IMG/VR virus record: IMGVR_UViG_3300032722_000043
Span: 1-44,599 of that record
Length of the DNA stretch: 44,599 nt
Reading direction: 5' to 3' (one strand)
From: a virus
A program made the translations under genes and the position numbers. The number at the start of each line of letters is the position of its first letter. The stretch's first letter is position 1. Of the stretch, positions 1-7,750 are shown one piece after another. The notes under the pieces were generated by a model. It was not told the DNA's origin, did not search any database, and was given only the letters and a program-made list of their open reading frames with translations.

Positions 1-1
1 T

Positions 2-70
2 AGTCTTTATGATTATTTAGTTAAAGGAACTAAAGTTGCTGTTTTAGAATTATTAAGAAAGATAGTATAA
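2..70 (+). CDS. 3' end of an unidentified gene (partial)
   Basis: An open frame enters from the left edge and ends at TAA (68-70). The last 22 residues read SLYDYLVKGTKVAVLELLRK followed by IV. This is too little to assign a function. It converges on the Mom-like gene, and the stop codon lies in the loop of a perfect hairpin shared by the two genes. Confidence 0.55.
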   Translation, partial: SLYDYLVKGTKVAVLELLRKIV

Positions 71-81
71 CTATCTTTCTT
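55..81. terminator. Bidirectional hairpin terminator
   Basis: Perfect 11-bp inverted repeat AAGAAAGATAG / CTATCTTTCTT with a 5-nt loop. It sits exactly between two convergent genes and overlaps both ends. A run of T follows on the right arm, so it can act as an intrinsic terminator for the + strand and, in reverse, for the - strand. Confidence 0.7.
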
Positions 82-958
82 TTGGATAAGAATATAATTT
101 ATTTCTTTCCTCAAATATCTTTCTTAACATTTTAGTTTCTCTATTATCTTTACCTAAAACATAAGCATATTTATGTTTACTTGGCATATCAATTTTTTGA
201 GAACTTTTTTGCTTTTGTTTAGAATGTTCCCTTAATAATTTTTCTATATCATCAGGAATATTTTCCCAATTTATACCTGTTTTATGACTCCAATCTTTTT
301 CCCATTTGAAACCTAACTCAACAGCATATTTTCTATATGCTGTTTTTTGTCTAAAAAACCTATCCGATACTACTTTTCCTGTATATGGGTTTATATAACG
401 AGTAGTTGTTCCTGATTTTTGACCTAAATAATAAAAATTTGTTGCTTGATAGACTGTACCGAGCTCACGGGCTGTAGGGTCCGAGTAGCAAGTAAAGAGC
501 CTATATTTCGTAGTTTGGACCATATGTTTTATACTCCACATAATAAAAGCACTCGCAAGATTTTTTGGTGTAAATCCTGAACAGGCTCCCCTGCTAAGTA
601 ATCTCTCAATATCTTTTGTATTTTCTCCTAATAATTTAGAAAAAGCGTTAGGCATACTAAAAATTAATACACCAGATAAAAAGTTATTAGATTTTAATCT
701 ACAGGTATAATAATTTGTGGAATATTGTGTTAGATTACCTAAGTATTCATTTTTAACAATAAAATCAAAACATTCTTTTTTAGTTTTAGAATCCACCATA
801 TCAACAGATTCAAAATAAAAATCATTAACCCTTAATAATTTAGATTCCTCTAATGTCATATTAAGTTCTTTTAAATCATTTTCTAAATTATCTAACCTCA
901 TTTGATATTGATAACAATGTGGTTCTTTATAATTTTTTAATCTTTCTATTAAATCCAT
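71..958 (-). CDS. Mom-like DNA modification protein (GNAT fold)
   Basis: The 295-aa product resembles the phage Mu Mom family, GNAT-fold enzymes that convert adenines in phage DNA to a bulky acylated form and so block host restriction. The signature is in the middle: an RGA..GFTPKNLASAFI segment at about 122-138, then TCYSDPTARELGTVYQATNF at about 155-174, which matches the Mom pattern SYADP..G..G.VYQA.NW.Y.G. The C-terminal third is basic and could bind DNA. It lies 2 nt downstream of the small ORF at 961-1152, so the two are probably co-transcribed. The Mom-family assignment is fairly firm; the chemistry of the modification in this phage is inferred. Confidence 0.75.
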   Translation of the reverse strand: MDLIERLKNYKEPHCYQYQMRLDNLENDLKELNMTLEESKLLRVNDFYFESVDMVDSKTKKECFDFIVKNEYLGNLTQYSTNYYTCRLKSNNFLSGVLIFSMPNAFSKLLGENTKDIERLLSRGACSGFTPKNLASAFIMWSIKHMVQTTKYRLFTCYSDPTARELGTVYQATNFYYLGQKSGTTTRYINPYTGKVVSDRFFRQKTAYRKYAVELGFKWEKDWSHKTGINWENIPDDIEKLLREHSKQKQKSSQKIDMPSKHKYAYVLGKDNRETKMLRKIFEERNKLYSYPKER

Positions 959-960
959 AA

Positions 961-1152
961 TTAATTTTCTTTTTTATCTATTAATTCTTTATTATCATTA
1001 ATAAATGATATAATTAAACTTTCTATTAATTTTGACTTATTAATCATTTTTATATTCACTATTTTTAAGAAATCTTCGTAGATTAAATCATCTATCGAAA
1101 ATGATTGAGTTGTTCTTTTTTTCATATTTTTCATATTTTTCATAAAAATCAT
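961..1152 (-). CDS. Small ribbon-helix-helix-like protein
   Basis: A 63-aa protein. After a basic head containing several possible start codons (M1, M4, M7, M10), the body RTTQSFSIDDLIYEDFLKIV then two helices ending in KSKLIESLIISFINDNKEL resembles a ribbon-helix-helix domain: one beta strand followed by two helices. Such proteins are usually small DNA-binding repressors. Its place directly upstream of the Mom-like gene suggests a role in controlling modification, as Mu Mom is itself tightly controlled, but that is inference. The first ATG is taken as the start; any of the four closely spaced ATGs could serve. Confidence 0.5.
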   Translation of the reverse strand: MIFMKNMKNMKKRTTQSFSIDDLIYEDFLKIVNIKMINKSKLIESLIISFINDNKELIDKKEN

Positions 1153-1215
1153 AAATTTATTAAAAGGTATATAAATTTATATAATATATAGTATATATAA
1201 AAAATATAAAAAGTT

Positions 1216-2310
1216 ATGATAGATAAAACAAAAAAATTTATAGAGGAGGCTAAATTAAAACATGGAGAAAAATATTTATATGATAAAGTAAATTACATAA
1301 AAACTTCATCTAAAGTTATTATAACTTGCTTAATACATGGTGATTTTATACAAAGTCCTAATACACACTTATCAGGAAGTGGTTGTAGAAAATGTTATAG
1401 TGATAAATATAAAACAAATAATGAAGAATTTATTAAAGAAATTATTGATATACATAAAAATAATAAAAATTTAACTTTTGATAAAGTTAAATATGAAAAT
1501 GCTAGAACTAATGTTATTATAACATGTTTAATACATGGTGATTATGAGACTAAACCTTCTAATATTAGAAATGGATGTATATGTAGAAAATGTTTTTATA
1601 CTAAAAAAATAAATAATCAAGAAGATTATTTAAATAAATGTAGAGAAAAACACAATAATTATTATGATTACTCTAAATCTTTTTATAAATCAACGCACGA
1701 AAAAATGATCATAATATGTCCTGCTCACGGTGAATTCGAACAAGAAGCTGTAAGTCATTTAACAGGTTCTGGATGTTCAGAATGTCATTTTGATAAAATC
1801 ACAAAAACAACTGAAAAATTTATAGAAGAAGCAAATTTAATACACAATAATTTATATGATTATTCAAAAACTAAATATATTAATAATGCTAAAAAAATTA
1901 TTATAATTTGTAAAGAACATGGAGAATTTAAACAAACCCCTAATAAACATCTAAATAGTAGAGGTTGTCCAAATTGTTATAAATCAAAAGGATCTATTAA
2001 AATAAAAAATATTTTAGATATAAATAATATTGAATATATTGAAGAAATGAAATTTGATGATTGTCGAAATAAAAATTCTTTACCATTTGATTTTTATTTA
2101 CCAAAATTAAATACTTGTATAGAGTTTGATGGTCTTCAACATTTCGAATCTATTAATTTTTGGGGTGGCGAAAAAAGACTAAATTATACAAAAAATAATG
2201 ATGAAATAAAAAATAAATATTGTGAGAATAATAATATTAAATTATTAAGAATACCTTATTATGAAATTGATAAAATAGCAGATATATTACTTAATATTTT
2301 TAATATATAA
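1216..2310 (+). CDS. Homing endonuclease: four Cys/His repeats plus Vsr-like nuclease
   Basis: A 364-aa protein with four tandem units of about 60 residues (residues 8-62, 70-125, 135-190, 195-250), each built as HNxxYDYSxxxYxNxxxKIIIIC..HGEF.Q.P..HL.G.GC..C. These look like zinc-binding DNA-recognition modules. The C-terminal part has a PD-(D/E)XK fold of the Vsr/EDxHD type: IEYIEEMKF, then PFDFYLPKLNTCIEFDGLQH, then NDEIKNKYC and KLLRIPYYE. It is a paralogue of the gene at 41779-42750. It has its own leader (AAAAAGTT just before ATG) and sits between a - strand operon and the capsid-targeted cluster, apparently free-standing rather than in an intron. Confidence 0.72.
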   Translation: MIDKTKKFIEEAKLKHGEKYLYDKVNYIKTSSKVIITCLIHGDFIQSPNTHLSGSGCRKCYSDKYKTNNEEFIKEIIDIHKNNKNLTFDKVKYENARTNVIITCLIHGDYETKPSNIRNGCICRKCFYTKKINNQEDYLNKCREKHNNYYDYSKSFYKSTHEKMIIICPAHGEFEQEAVSHLTGSGCSECHFDKITKTTEKFIEEANLIHNNLYDYSKTKYINNAKKIIIICKEHGEFKQTPNKHLNSRGCPNCYKSKGSIKIKNILDINNIEYIEEMKFDDCRNKNSLPFDFYLPKLNTCIEFDGLQHFESINFWGGEKRLNYTKNNDEIKNKYCENNNIKLLRIPYYEIDKIADILLNIFNI

Positions 2311-2327
2311 TTAAAAATTAATAGTAA

Positions 2328-2645
2328 ATGAAAATATTAAAATTTAATTCATTTATAAATGAAAAAATCCTATTAAAGGATGCTAATGAAGTTCTTAATC
2401 TTATTAAGAAGAATATTTCAAATAAAGCTGAATTAATTGGAGGATTTGGTAAAGGAAAACTTGAATCAGAACATGATATAGATATTCTAATACCTGATAA
2501 AAAATTTAATAAAAAATTGAAAGATAAAATTTTTAATTTATTAAATGCCAAATCAGTCGAAGATACTGATTGGGGAGGTTGGTACTTTTCTACTGATTGG
2601 GGAGATGTAGATATTTTTTATACAACAAAAGATTTTGATTACTAG
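2328..2645 (+). CDS. Nucleotidyltransferase-like protein with capsid-targeting-like N-terminus
   Basis: A 105-aa protein. Residues 36-55 (LIGGFGKGKLESEHDIDILI) match the nucleotidyltransferase signature G-G/S-x-x-x-G-x-x-x-x-S-D-I-D, and GDVDIFY near residue 96 supplies the third acidic residue. It is as short as MntA-type minimal nucleotidyltransferases. The N-terminus MKILKFNSFINEK resembles T4 capsid-targeting peptides (MKTYQEFIAE in T4 internal proteins), with FINE as a possible prohead-protease site. This suggests a protein packaged in the head and injected with the DNA. The substrate is unknown: AMP/UMP transfer to a protein or nucleic acid would fit the fold. It is followed by a convergent gene 22 nt away. 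Confidence 0.6.
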   Translation: MKILKFNSFINEKILLKDANEVLNLIKKNISNKAELIGGFGKGKLESEHDIDILIPDKKFNKKLKDKIFNLLNAKSVEDTDWGGWYFSTDWGDVDIFYTTKDFDY

Positions 2646-2667
2646 TAAAATTTCTTGTATCATGTTT

Positions 2668-3276
2668 TTAATCCATTATTTCTATTAATACTTCAGTTTT
2701 ACCTAACTCTTTTATAGCACAAAATCTATGATTAAAATCTAATAAATAATATTCTTTATTTTCATCAAAATAATCAAATATTAAAATTAGAAATTCTAAT
2801 AATTCATTTTCTTCATCACTAAGGTCATCAAAAGGAAAAACATCATCTATTTTTTTAGCATATTTATTAATTCTGTTGTATTCAGGACATTCTTCTTCAT
2901 CAATAATAGTATAAAACCCATCACTATAAAATTTATCATATAATTTATATCCATGTAATAAGTCCCAAGTTTCATCAAAATTTTTCATATCATCAAGCCA
3001 ATCTAACATATCTTTTAAATTACTTGCTATATTAACTTCTTCGACTGGAAAAGTTTCAATTATACCATCATTTTCTAAGTATTTTACATATCTATCTATT
3101 TGATCTTGATAAAATGTATTTTCAGTAGTATGCTCGATTTTATCTACATTTATCTCAAGTGTATTCTTTTCATTTCCTAATTTATATAAAACACCATCAC
3201 ACCTTCTAAATTTACCCTCAGAGTTTCTATCTATTTTAGTTATGGTATAACTTTCATATTTTTTCAAATGTTTCAT
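2668..3276 (-). CDS. Capsid-targeting-like protein with ParB-like C-terminal motif
   Basis: I place the start at 3276 (MKHLKKYESYTITK), not at an upstream in-frame ATG, because the peptide matches the capsid-targeting-like starts of neighbours and the extension would overlap the divergent gene. The 202-aa product is acidic. The C-terminus YYLLDFNHRFCAIKELGKTE resembles the ParB/sulfiredoxin motif (LLDGxHRxxAxxELG), with the usual DG replaced by DF. A nuclease, ATPase or kinase activity is therefore possible but unproven. Start codons of this gene and the divergent gene at 3293 are only 16 bp apart, inside a 22-bp perfect palindrome. Confidence 0.55.
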   Translation of the reverse strand: MKHLKKYESYTITKIDRNSEGKFRRCDGVLYKLGNEKNTLEINVDKIEHTTENTFYQDQIDRYVKYLENDGIIETFPVEEVNIASNLKDMLDWLDDMKNFDETWDLLHGYKLYDKFYSDGFYTIIDEEECPEYNRINKYAKKIDDVFPFDDLSDEENELLEFLILIFDYFDENKEYYLLDFNHRFCAIKELGKTEVLIEIMD

Positions 3277-3295
3277 ATTAATATATATTAATATG
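3274..3295. promoter_or_regulatory. 22-bp perfect palindrome holding two divergent start codons
   Basis: The arm CATATTAATAT is followed directly by its reverse complement, so that each outer ATG is the start codon of one divergent gene. It contains two face-to-face TTAATATAT elements like the putative late promoter. Both genes would have leaders of very few bases, or the promoters lie inside the opposing coding region. Confidence 0.5.
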
Positions 3296-3763
3296 AAGTA
3301 CTTAAAAAGTCGTGAAGAATTATTAAAACATAAAGAATATCTTTCTTGGAAAAGAAAAAATGTTTCTATTAGAGGAATTGCTAAATTTGGGGAATTTAAT
3401 AAAGGAGGAGCTTCTATGGGAGAAGGTTTATATACAGCTTGTTTATCTAACAAGGAAATGGCGAGAAAATATGGTAAAGTATATTTTGTAGTTAATGCTA
3501 AACCAAAAAAACCTCTAAAATTTAGAAATACTTGGTATTGGGAAATATTCTTACAAAACCTAATTCTAAAAATAGTAGGAGAGTATGATTTAAAAACCTT
3601 TTATAACAAAACTACAATTAAAAATGAAATACAAAAATTAGGTTATGATGGTATCGAAATAGTTGGACGTGAATATGTTATATATGATCCAAAAGATGTC
3701 TTATATTTTGATAATGAAAAAGAGTTAGAAGAATACTTTAATCAAATAAATCTTCATGAGTAA
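3293..3763 (+). CDS. ADP-ribosyltransferase-like protein
   Basis: A 156-aa protein whose core looks like the ADP-ribosyltransferase fold: GGASMGEGLYTACLSNKEMA (about 38-57), then a YGKVYFVVNAKPKKPLKF strand, and a C-terminal KLGYDGIEIVGREYVIYDPK that matches the YDGI...EYVVFDP ending common in phage-encoded ART domains. T4 packages the ADP-ribosyltransferase Alt in its head to modify host RNA polymerase on entry. The start MKYLKSREELLKH is a weak match to the capsid-targeting pattern of neighbours, so packaging is possible. The catalytic Glu cannot be fixed by eye; GREY near the end is one candidate. The 3' end overlaps the convergent gene at 3738 by 26 nt. Confidence 0.6.
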   Translation: MKYLKSREELLKHKEYLSWKRKNVSIRGIAKFGEFNKGGASMGEGLYTACLSNKEMARKYGKVYFVVNAKPKKPLKFRNTWYWEIFLQNLILKIVGEYDLKTFYNKTTIKNEIQKLGYDGIEIVGREYVIYDPKDVLYFDNEKELEEYFNQINLHE

Positions 3764-5612
3764 TATAATTTATTAATTGTTCTATACTTATATCTCCTCT
3801 ATATTGTTTATGTGTTTTATTAAAATGAATACTAACATTAACTAACAAACTCTGTTCATCAAAATCATTAATACCTATACTTAGATTTTTATTATGATAA
3901 GTCATATTTGGATTAAAATATTTTTTAATAATATTATTATACATATTTAATTCATCTTTTCTTTCTTTTACTTCTTCAGGTGTTAAAAGATCTACTTCAA
4001 TTTTATCATAGATTTCTTCAAAGAAAGCATCTACTGGAGTTGATATAGTATGTTTTTTATAACTTACATCTTCGGTATTATATGAAACATATATATAAGC
4101 ATCATGAGAAGCCCATATTTGGTAGTGTCTCATATATTCTTCAATAAAAGTTGAAGTGTTAGATATCTCATCTATTTCTTCAGTTAAAATATATTTTAAT
4201 AAATAAGGAATAGGTATAGTTATATTATATTTATTAGATTTTCTAAAACTTTTAGTAGAGTTATATTCAAAATCAATATATTTTGTTATTTTATTAATTT
4301 CTTCCTTACATTCTTGCTCATACTCATCGACTGAGTTATCTGAAATAATTTCTTTAATACCTTCAATTATTTTTTCATCTTTTCTAAATTGGTCATAATA
4401 CCTATCTTTAAATTTTTCAAATGAGATTTTTCCTATTATTTTGGATATAGTATCAAAATATTCTTTAAATATTTTTTCACAAAGATCATCAAAAAAGTTC
4501 TCATCATCACTCATTTCATGAACACTACTATAAACATTATCACTAGCATTATATTCTTGATTTCTTAATGTTTCTAATTCGTCTTTAACACCTTCCATAT
4601 CGTCAGATAATTCAGATATAAATACAATTTTATTTTCATCTAAATCATCTATTTCACCATATAAAAATGTATCCTCATCATCCTCATTAGTTTTATAACA
4701 ACTTAAAACTTCATCTTCATCTTTAGATAAAATAGCAGCTGCTAATTTATTTTCATACCCATATATTTTAATAATTAATTCTGATATATCTTTATTGTTT
4801 AATAAAATAATTTTTTCAAATTGCTTTTCAAAATCTCCTTCTAAACCAAATAAACTAGGAAAATAAAATTTTTTTATTTCCTCATTTGTTTTTATAAATG
4901 TCTCTTTATCTATTTCGTAATCATACTTATTTTTAAATTGTTTAGATCCAAAATGAAATTGATATTTATCTGAATTATCTTCTTTGTTTATTATAATATA
5001 TAAAGGACCTTGATTATTATGAGTTTTAAAATGATTTGATCTTTCTTTATACTCAGGATTTGTAGAATATTGACCCCAAGCAGTACACCATTGAGTTCCT
5101 GCTCCTAATATACATGCTCCTTTTTCTGATATTGGTTTAAATATATACCATTTATCCCCATTTAATAATATAAAATAGTCTATATCTTTTTCTAAATTAT
5201 CTAAAAGTATTTTAATATCTACATTATCTTTTGATAACATAAATCTTTTAGCTGTATTAAAAAGAGTGTTCATACTATCAATCTCATTATAGTTCACTTT
5301 AACAGCATTTCTATATTTATAGAAAAGTTCTATATATTCTTTGGCTTTAGGTAAATCTTCGTTTATTAGTCTTTGCTTTTCTTCCGCACTTTCAATATTA
5401 TTATAAATATTAAGCATAGATATACCATACTTACCTAAATTTGTTAAATTATATTTTCCTGTTTCGGGATTTTTTAAAAATTTTGTGTAAGGATCACACT
5501 TTATTAACTCTACGAAAATTTTATTAGGTATATCTTTATATTGTTCTTTAATTTGTTTAACGGATATAGCCTCAAATAAAAAATAGTCATTATATTTTTT
5601 AATATGCTTCAT
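3738..5612 (-). CDS. Large capsid-targeting-like protein of unknown function
   Basis: A 624-aa acidic protein. Its start MKHIKKYNDYFLFEA fits the capsid-targeting-like pattern, with FEA a possible processing point. Residues about 165-235 hold a conserved-looking core: GACILGAGTQWCTAWGQY, then HNNQGPLYIIIN, then KYQFHFGSKQF. I recall similar WCTA...GPLYIII...KYQFHF cores in other large phage proteins, but cannot name a family or function with confidence. The C-terminal 350 residues are helical and rich in Asp/Glu with no recognised domain. If packaged, it would be one of the largest internal proteins here. A short AT-rich leader (5613-5638) lies upstream. Confidence 0.6.
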   Translation of the reverse strand: MKHIKKYNDYFLFEAISVKQIKEQYKDIPNKIFVELIKCDPYTKFLKNPETGKYNLTNLGKYGISMLNIYNNIESAEEKQRLINEDLPKAKEYIELFYKYRNAVKVNYNEIDSMNTLFNTAKRFMLSKDNVDIKILLDNLEKDIDYFILLNGDKWYIFKPISEKGACILGAGTQWCTAWGQYSTNPEYKERSNHFKTHNNQGPLYIIINKEDNSDKYQFHFGSKQFKNKYDYEIDKETFIKTNEEIKKFYFPSLFGLEGDFEKQFEKIILLNNKDISELIIKIYGYENKLAAAILSKDEDEVLSCYKTNEDDEDTFLYGEIDDLDENKIVFISELSDDMEGVKDELETLRNQEYNASDNVYSSVHEMSDDENFFDDLCEKIFKEYFDTISKIIGKISFEKFKDRYYDQFRKDEKIIEGIKEIISDNSVDEYEQECKEEINKITKYIDFEYNSTKSFRKSNKYNITIPIPYLLKYILTEEIDEISNTSTFIEEYMRHYQIWASHDAYIYVSYNTEDVSYKKHTISTPVDAFFEEIYDKIEVDLLTPEEVKERKDELNMYNNIIKKYFNPNMTYHNKNLSIGINDFDEQSLLVNVSIHFNKTHKQYRGDISIEQLINYITHEDLFD

Positions 5613-5638
5613 AATAAAGTATATATAAAATATAATGA

Positions 5639-5950
5639 CTATAAATTGTTTAAAATATAATCTAATTTTGTATCTCTTAGCTCATTATCCCTACAAAAAT
5701 AATTTTTATGTATAGAATGTTTAAAAGTTTTCCCATCTCTTATTCTTCTTACCCAAACATTATTATTTGAATCTATACGAATAATTTGGAATTTTTCACC
5801 AATCTCTCCTATATCAGGATAATTACCTTTAATTTTTTTTCTATAAAGAAAAATATTATCCCCATTTTTTAGTTGGGTCTTTTCTTCCGTTCTTCTTATT
5901 CGTGTTATTAACAGCTTATTATTATCTGTAATAAATGTTTTATTTTGCAT
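5639..5950 (-). CDS. Hypothetical protein, last gene of the BFN operon
   Basis: A 103-aa protein. It alternates short beta-strand-like segments (LLITRIRRTEEKTQLKNGDN, FQIIRIDSNNNVWVRRI) with charged turns, suggesting a small all-beta barrel. No family is recognised. Its start overlaps the end of the preceding gene (5940-6131) by 11 nt, so it is probably translationally coupled and belongs to the three-gene operon transcribed from the promoter at about 6726-6756. Confidence 0.5.
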   Translation of the reverse strand: MQNKTFITDNNKLLITRIRRTEEKTQLKNGDNIFLYRKKIKGNYPDIGEIGEKFQIIRIDSNNNVWVRRIRDGKTFKHSIHKNYFCRDNELRDTKLDYILNNL

Positions 5951-6131
5951 TTCTTAATATAACTACTTTACCTTCTACCGAATAGATTTTCCAATTACCT
6001 TCCGGTAATGGAAATTTAATAAAATCCCAATTAACGCTATCATTTGTATCTGCTATAAAATAGTTATCTGTTGTTATAGCAGTATTCATAAAGTTTTTTG
6101 GGATTACTATTCTAATAAATTCTTTATCCAT
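5940..6131 (-). CDS. Small hypothetical protein
   Basis: A 63-aa protein overlapping both neighbours (8 nt with the nuclease gene upstream and 11 nt with the gene downstream). The sequence is beta-rich, ending in NWKIYSVEGKVVILRNAK. No motif is recognised. The tight overlap is the main support that it is a real gene. Confidence 0.45.
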   Translation of the reverse strand: MDKEFIRIVIPKNFMNTAITTDNYFIADTNDSVNWDFIKFPLPEGNWKIYSVEGKVVILRNAK

Positions 6132-6708
6132 TATCTAATTGATTTAATCTATCTCTTATTTGAGAAGCAATTTCATATTCTTCATTTTCAAGAGCATTAT
6201 TTAACATCTTCTGTAAATTTTCTTTTGTATTTAAAGACTTCGGATTAAATTCCGCTTTTTGATTAGTATCCATTTGTTCTTCATTAATAGTACCATCATC
6301 ATTCATTTCTATACCAGCAATACCTAATACACTTTCATTTGTATATATAGGGCATGCATGTCCTATAGAAAGGGCTACGGCATCACCAATTGTAGAAGGA
6401 ATTCTAATTTCCTCATCAAGTGAATTTAAGATAACTAAATCAGTATAAAATTTACCTTCTAAAATAGAATATATTTCTACGCATTTTAGTCTAGCACTAA
6501 GTGCTTCAAGAATTGGTTTTATCAAATCTTGAGTTATTTTAACTTTTGATTTAGATTCCATTTTAACTGCAATACTTTGCGCTTCATTTTGATTGATAGT
6601 TATAGGTAATTTTCTTAATCCTTTATATTCATTAAGGACTAATATAAAATAACCATCATTTGTTTGAGTATATGCCAAACTTAATACTTTTAGTTTTATT
6701 TTTTTCAT
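6124..6708 (-). CDS. Bifunctional-nuclease (BFN/DUF151) domain protein
   Basis: A 194-aa protein. Residues 1-115 match the BFN (DUF151) domain: KKIKLKVLSLAYTQTNDGYF with LVLNEYKGLRKLPITINQNE, a downstream DLIKPILEALSARL helix and ATIGDAVALS-like IPSTIGDAVALSIGHACPIY. The C-terminus ENLQKMLNNALENEEYEIAS continuing QIRDRLNQL is a UvrB/UvrC-type coiled-coil motif, the usual partner of BFN in Bacteroidetes proteins. BFN proteins have been reported with RNase/DNase activity. It is the first gene of an operon driven by a clear Bacteroidetes-type promoter, which suggests early transcription by host RNA polymerase. Confidence 0.7.
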   Translation of the reverse strand: MKKIKLKVLSLAYTQTNDGYFILVLNEYKGLRKLPITINQNEAQSIAVKMESKSKVKITQDLIKPILEALSARLKCVEIYSILEGKFYTDLVILNSLDEEIRIPSTIGDAVALSIGHACPIYTNESVLGIAGIEMNDDGTINEEQMDTNQKAEFNPKSLNTKENLQKMLNNALENEEYEIASQIRDRLNQLDNG

Positions 6709-6725
6709 AATTTTTATTTATAACA

Positions 6726-6756
6726 CAAATATAATAATTTTTTTCAAAGTTTCAAA
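6726..6756 (-). promoter_or_regulatory. Bacteroidetes-type sigma-70 promoter for the BFN operon
   Basis: On the - strand, TTTG (6756-6753) is followed by a 19-nt spacer and TATATTTG (6733-6726). This matches the Bacteroidetes consensus TTTG-N19-21-TAnnTTTG exactly. It lies 18 nt upstream of the ATG at 6708. Host-type promoters suggest expression before any phage late factor is made. Confidence 0.65.
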
Positions 6757-6763
6757 AAAATTT

Positions 6764-7750
6764 TTAAAACCCACTTCCAAATATATCAATAACAACACCT
6801 AATCTTTTCGTAATCTCAGGCATATTTAACGGTTCAATTATTGAATTGATTGGGGATAATAACGCTTTATTAAATTGCTCCCCAAGATCAATTTTTGGAG
6901 CAAATTCAATCGGAAACTGATCTCTTAAATAAGCAAATATTGGCTGTTCCGCATTATCAGTATAATAATACTTAATCTTACTACCGCTTTTTATAAACTC
7001 ATATTTTGATTGTAAATCTTTATGCTTAAATAATAAGAAATTATGATAAGCAGCTGCTTTAACAGCAAAGTGAGCACCTGTTACAAACTCTAATTTTTTC
7101 TTATCGTCTATAACTTTTTCATCATAATTAGTACAAGAAGATTGTAAAGCTATATCATCAATTCTATCAGGAACACATAAATCAAATTCTTTTCTTAAAC
7201 CTTTAACTAATTTAAGTAATTCTTTAATATTAAATGTATCAGGATTTTTAAATAAATACTTAACAATTTCTACAATCTTTTCTCTTGCAAATAAAGGTGT
7301 AGATGATCTAACCAACTCAACTCCTTTTGGATAAATATAATTAAATCTATCATAAGGAATACCATCTTCATATACAATATGTTGTATATATTTCTTCTTT
7401 GCCATACTAATTATAGATTCAGAAATTCTTTCTAATTCAAAATCATGCTTATTTTCAACACCATACTTTTTACCATAATCATCTAAAGCATCAATAAAAT
7501 ATTGAGCAATTCTGTTCTTATCTAAGTCCATGATAAAATCTAATCCACTTGAATACATATGTTGCCATTCACAATGATCCATTGCAGGTTGGAATGAAGC
7601 AAAAAGCGAATTATGAACTAATATATCATTACCAATAAATGTATGTGTATCATCATCAACTTCTACATCATAAACATATTCTTCATCAAATAATCCTATT
7701 TCTTCACAACTTTCAATATCGTCAAATTCATATTTTAATTTTTCACTCAT
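6764..7750 (-). CDS. Split intein C-part fused to the C-terminal part of family B DNA polymerase
   Basis: Residues 1-47 are the C-terminal splicing domain of a split intein (block F YVYDVEVDDDTHTFIGNDIL, ending VHN). The polymerase resumes at Ser48: SLFASFQPAMDHCEW. Joined to the N-terminal piece this rebuilds motif C, YCDTD|SLFASF. Downstream, MAKKKYIQHIVYEDG (about 115-129) is the KKKY region of family B polymerases, and the rest is thumb. The C-terminus VVIDIFGSGF may be the sliding-clamp-binding tail. The polymerase replicates phage DNA with the clamp encoded at 28690-29475. This reading frame starts with its own ATG overlapping the end of the endonuclease gene by 8 nt, so the C-piece is made separately and must be joined by protein trans-splicing. 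Confidence 0.85.
   Translation of the reverse strand: MSEKLKYEFDDIESCEEIGLFDEEYVYDVEVDDDTHTFIGNDILVHNSLFASFQPAMDHCEWQHMYSSGLDFIMDLDKNRIAQYFIDALDDYGKKYGVENKHDFELERISESIISMAKKKYIQHIVYEDGIPYDRFNYIYPKGVELVRSSTPLFAREKIVEIVKYLFKNPDTFNIKELLKLVKGLRKEFDLCVPDRIDDIALQSSCTNYDEKVIDDKKKLEFVTGAHFAVKAAAYHNFLLFKHKDLQSKYEFIKSGSKIKYYYTDNAEQPIFAYLRDQFPIEFAPKIDLGEQFNKALLSPINSIIEPLNMPEITKRLGVVIDIFGSGF
7610..7750 (-). mobile_element. DNA polymerase split intein, C-terminal half
   Basis: 47 residues, from MSEKLKYEFDD to VHN. The ending HN plus Ser at +1 is the standard C-terminal splice junction. Length and start with a fresh Met are like other natural split-intein C-parts. Confidence 0.8.

Noticed and set aside
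2318-2551. - strand ORF opposite the nucleotidyltransferase-like gene
   Set aside because: Shadow frame; the + strand frame carries a recognisable motif and leader.
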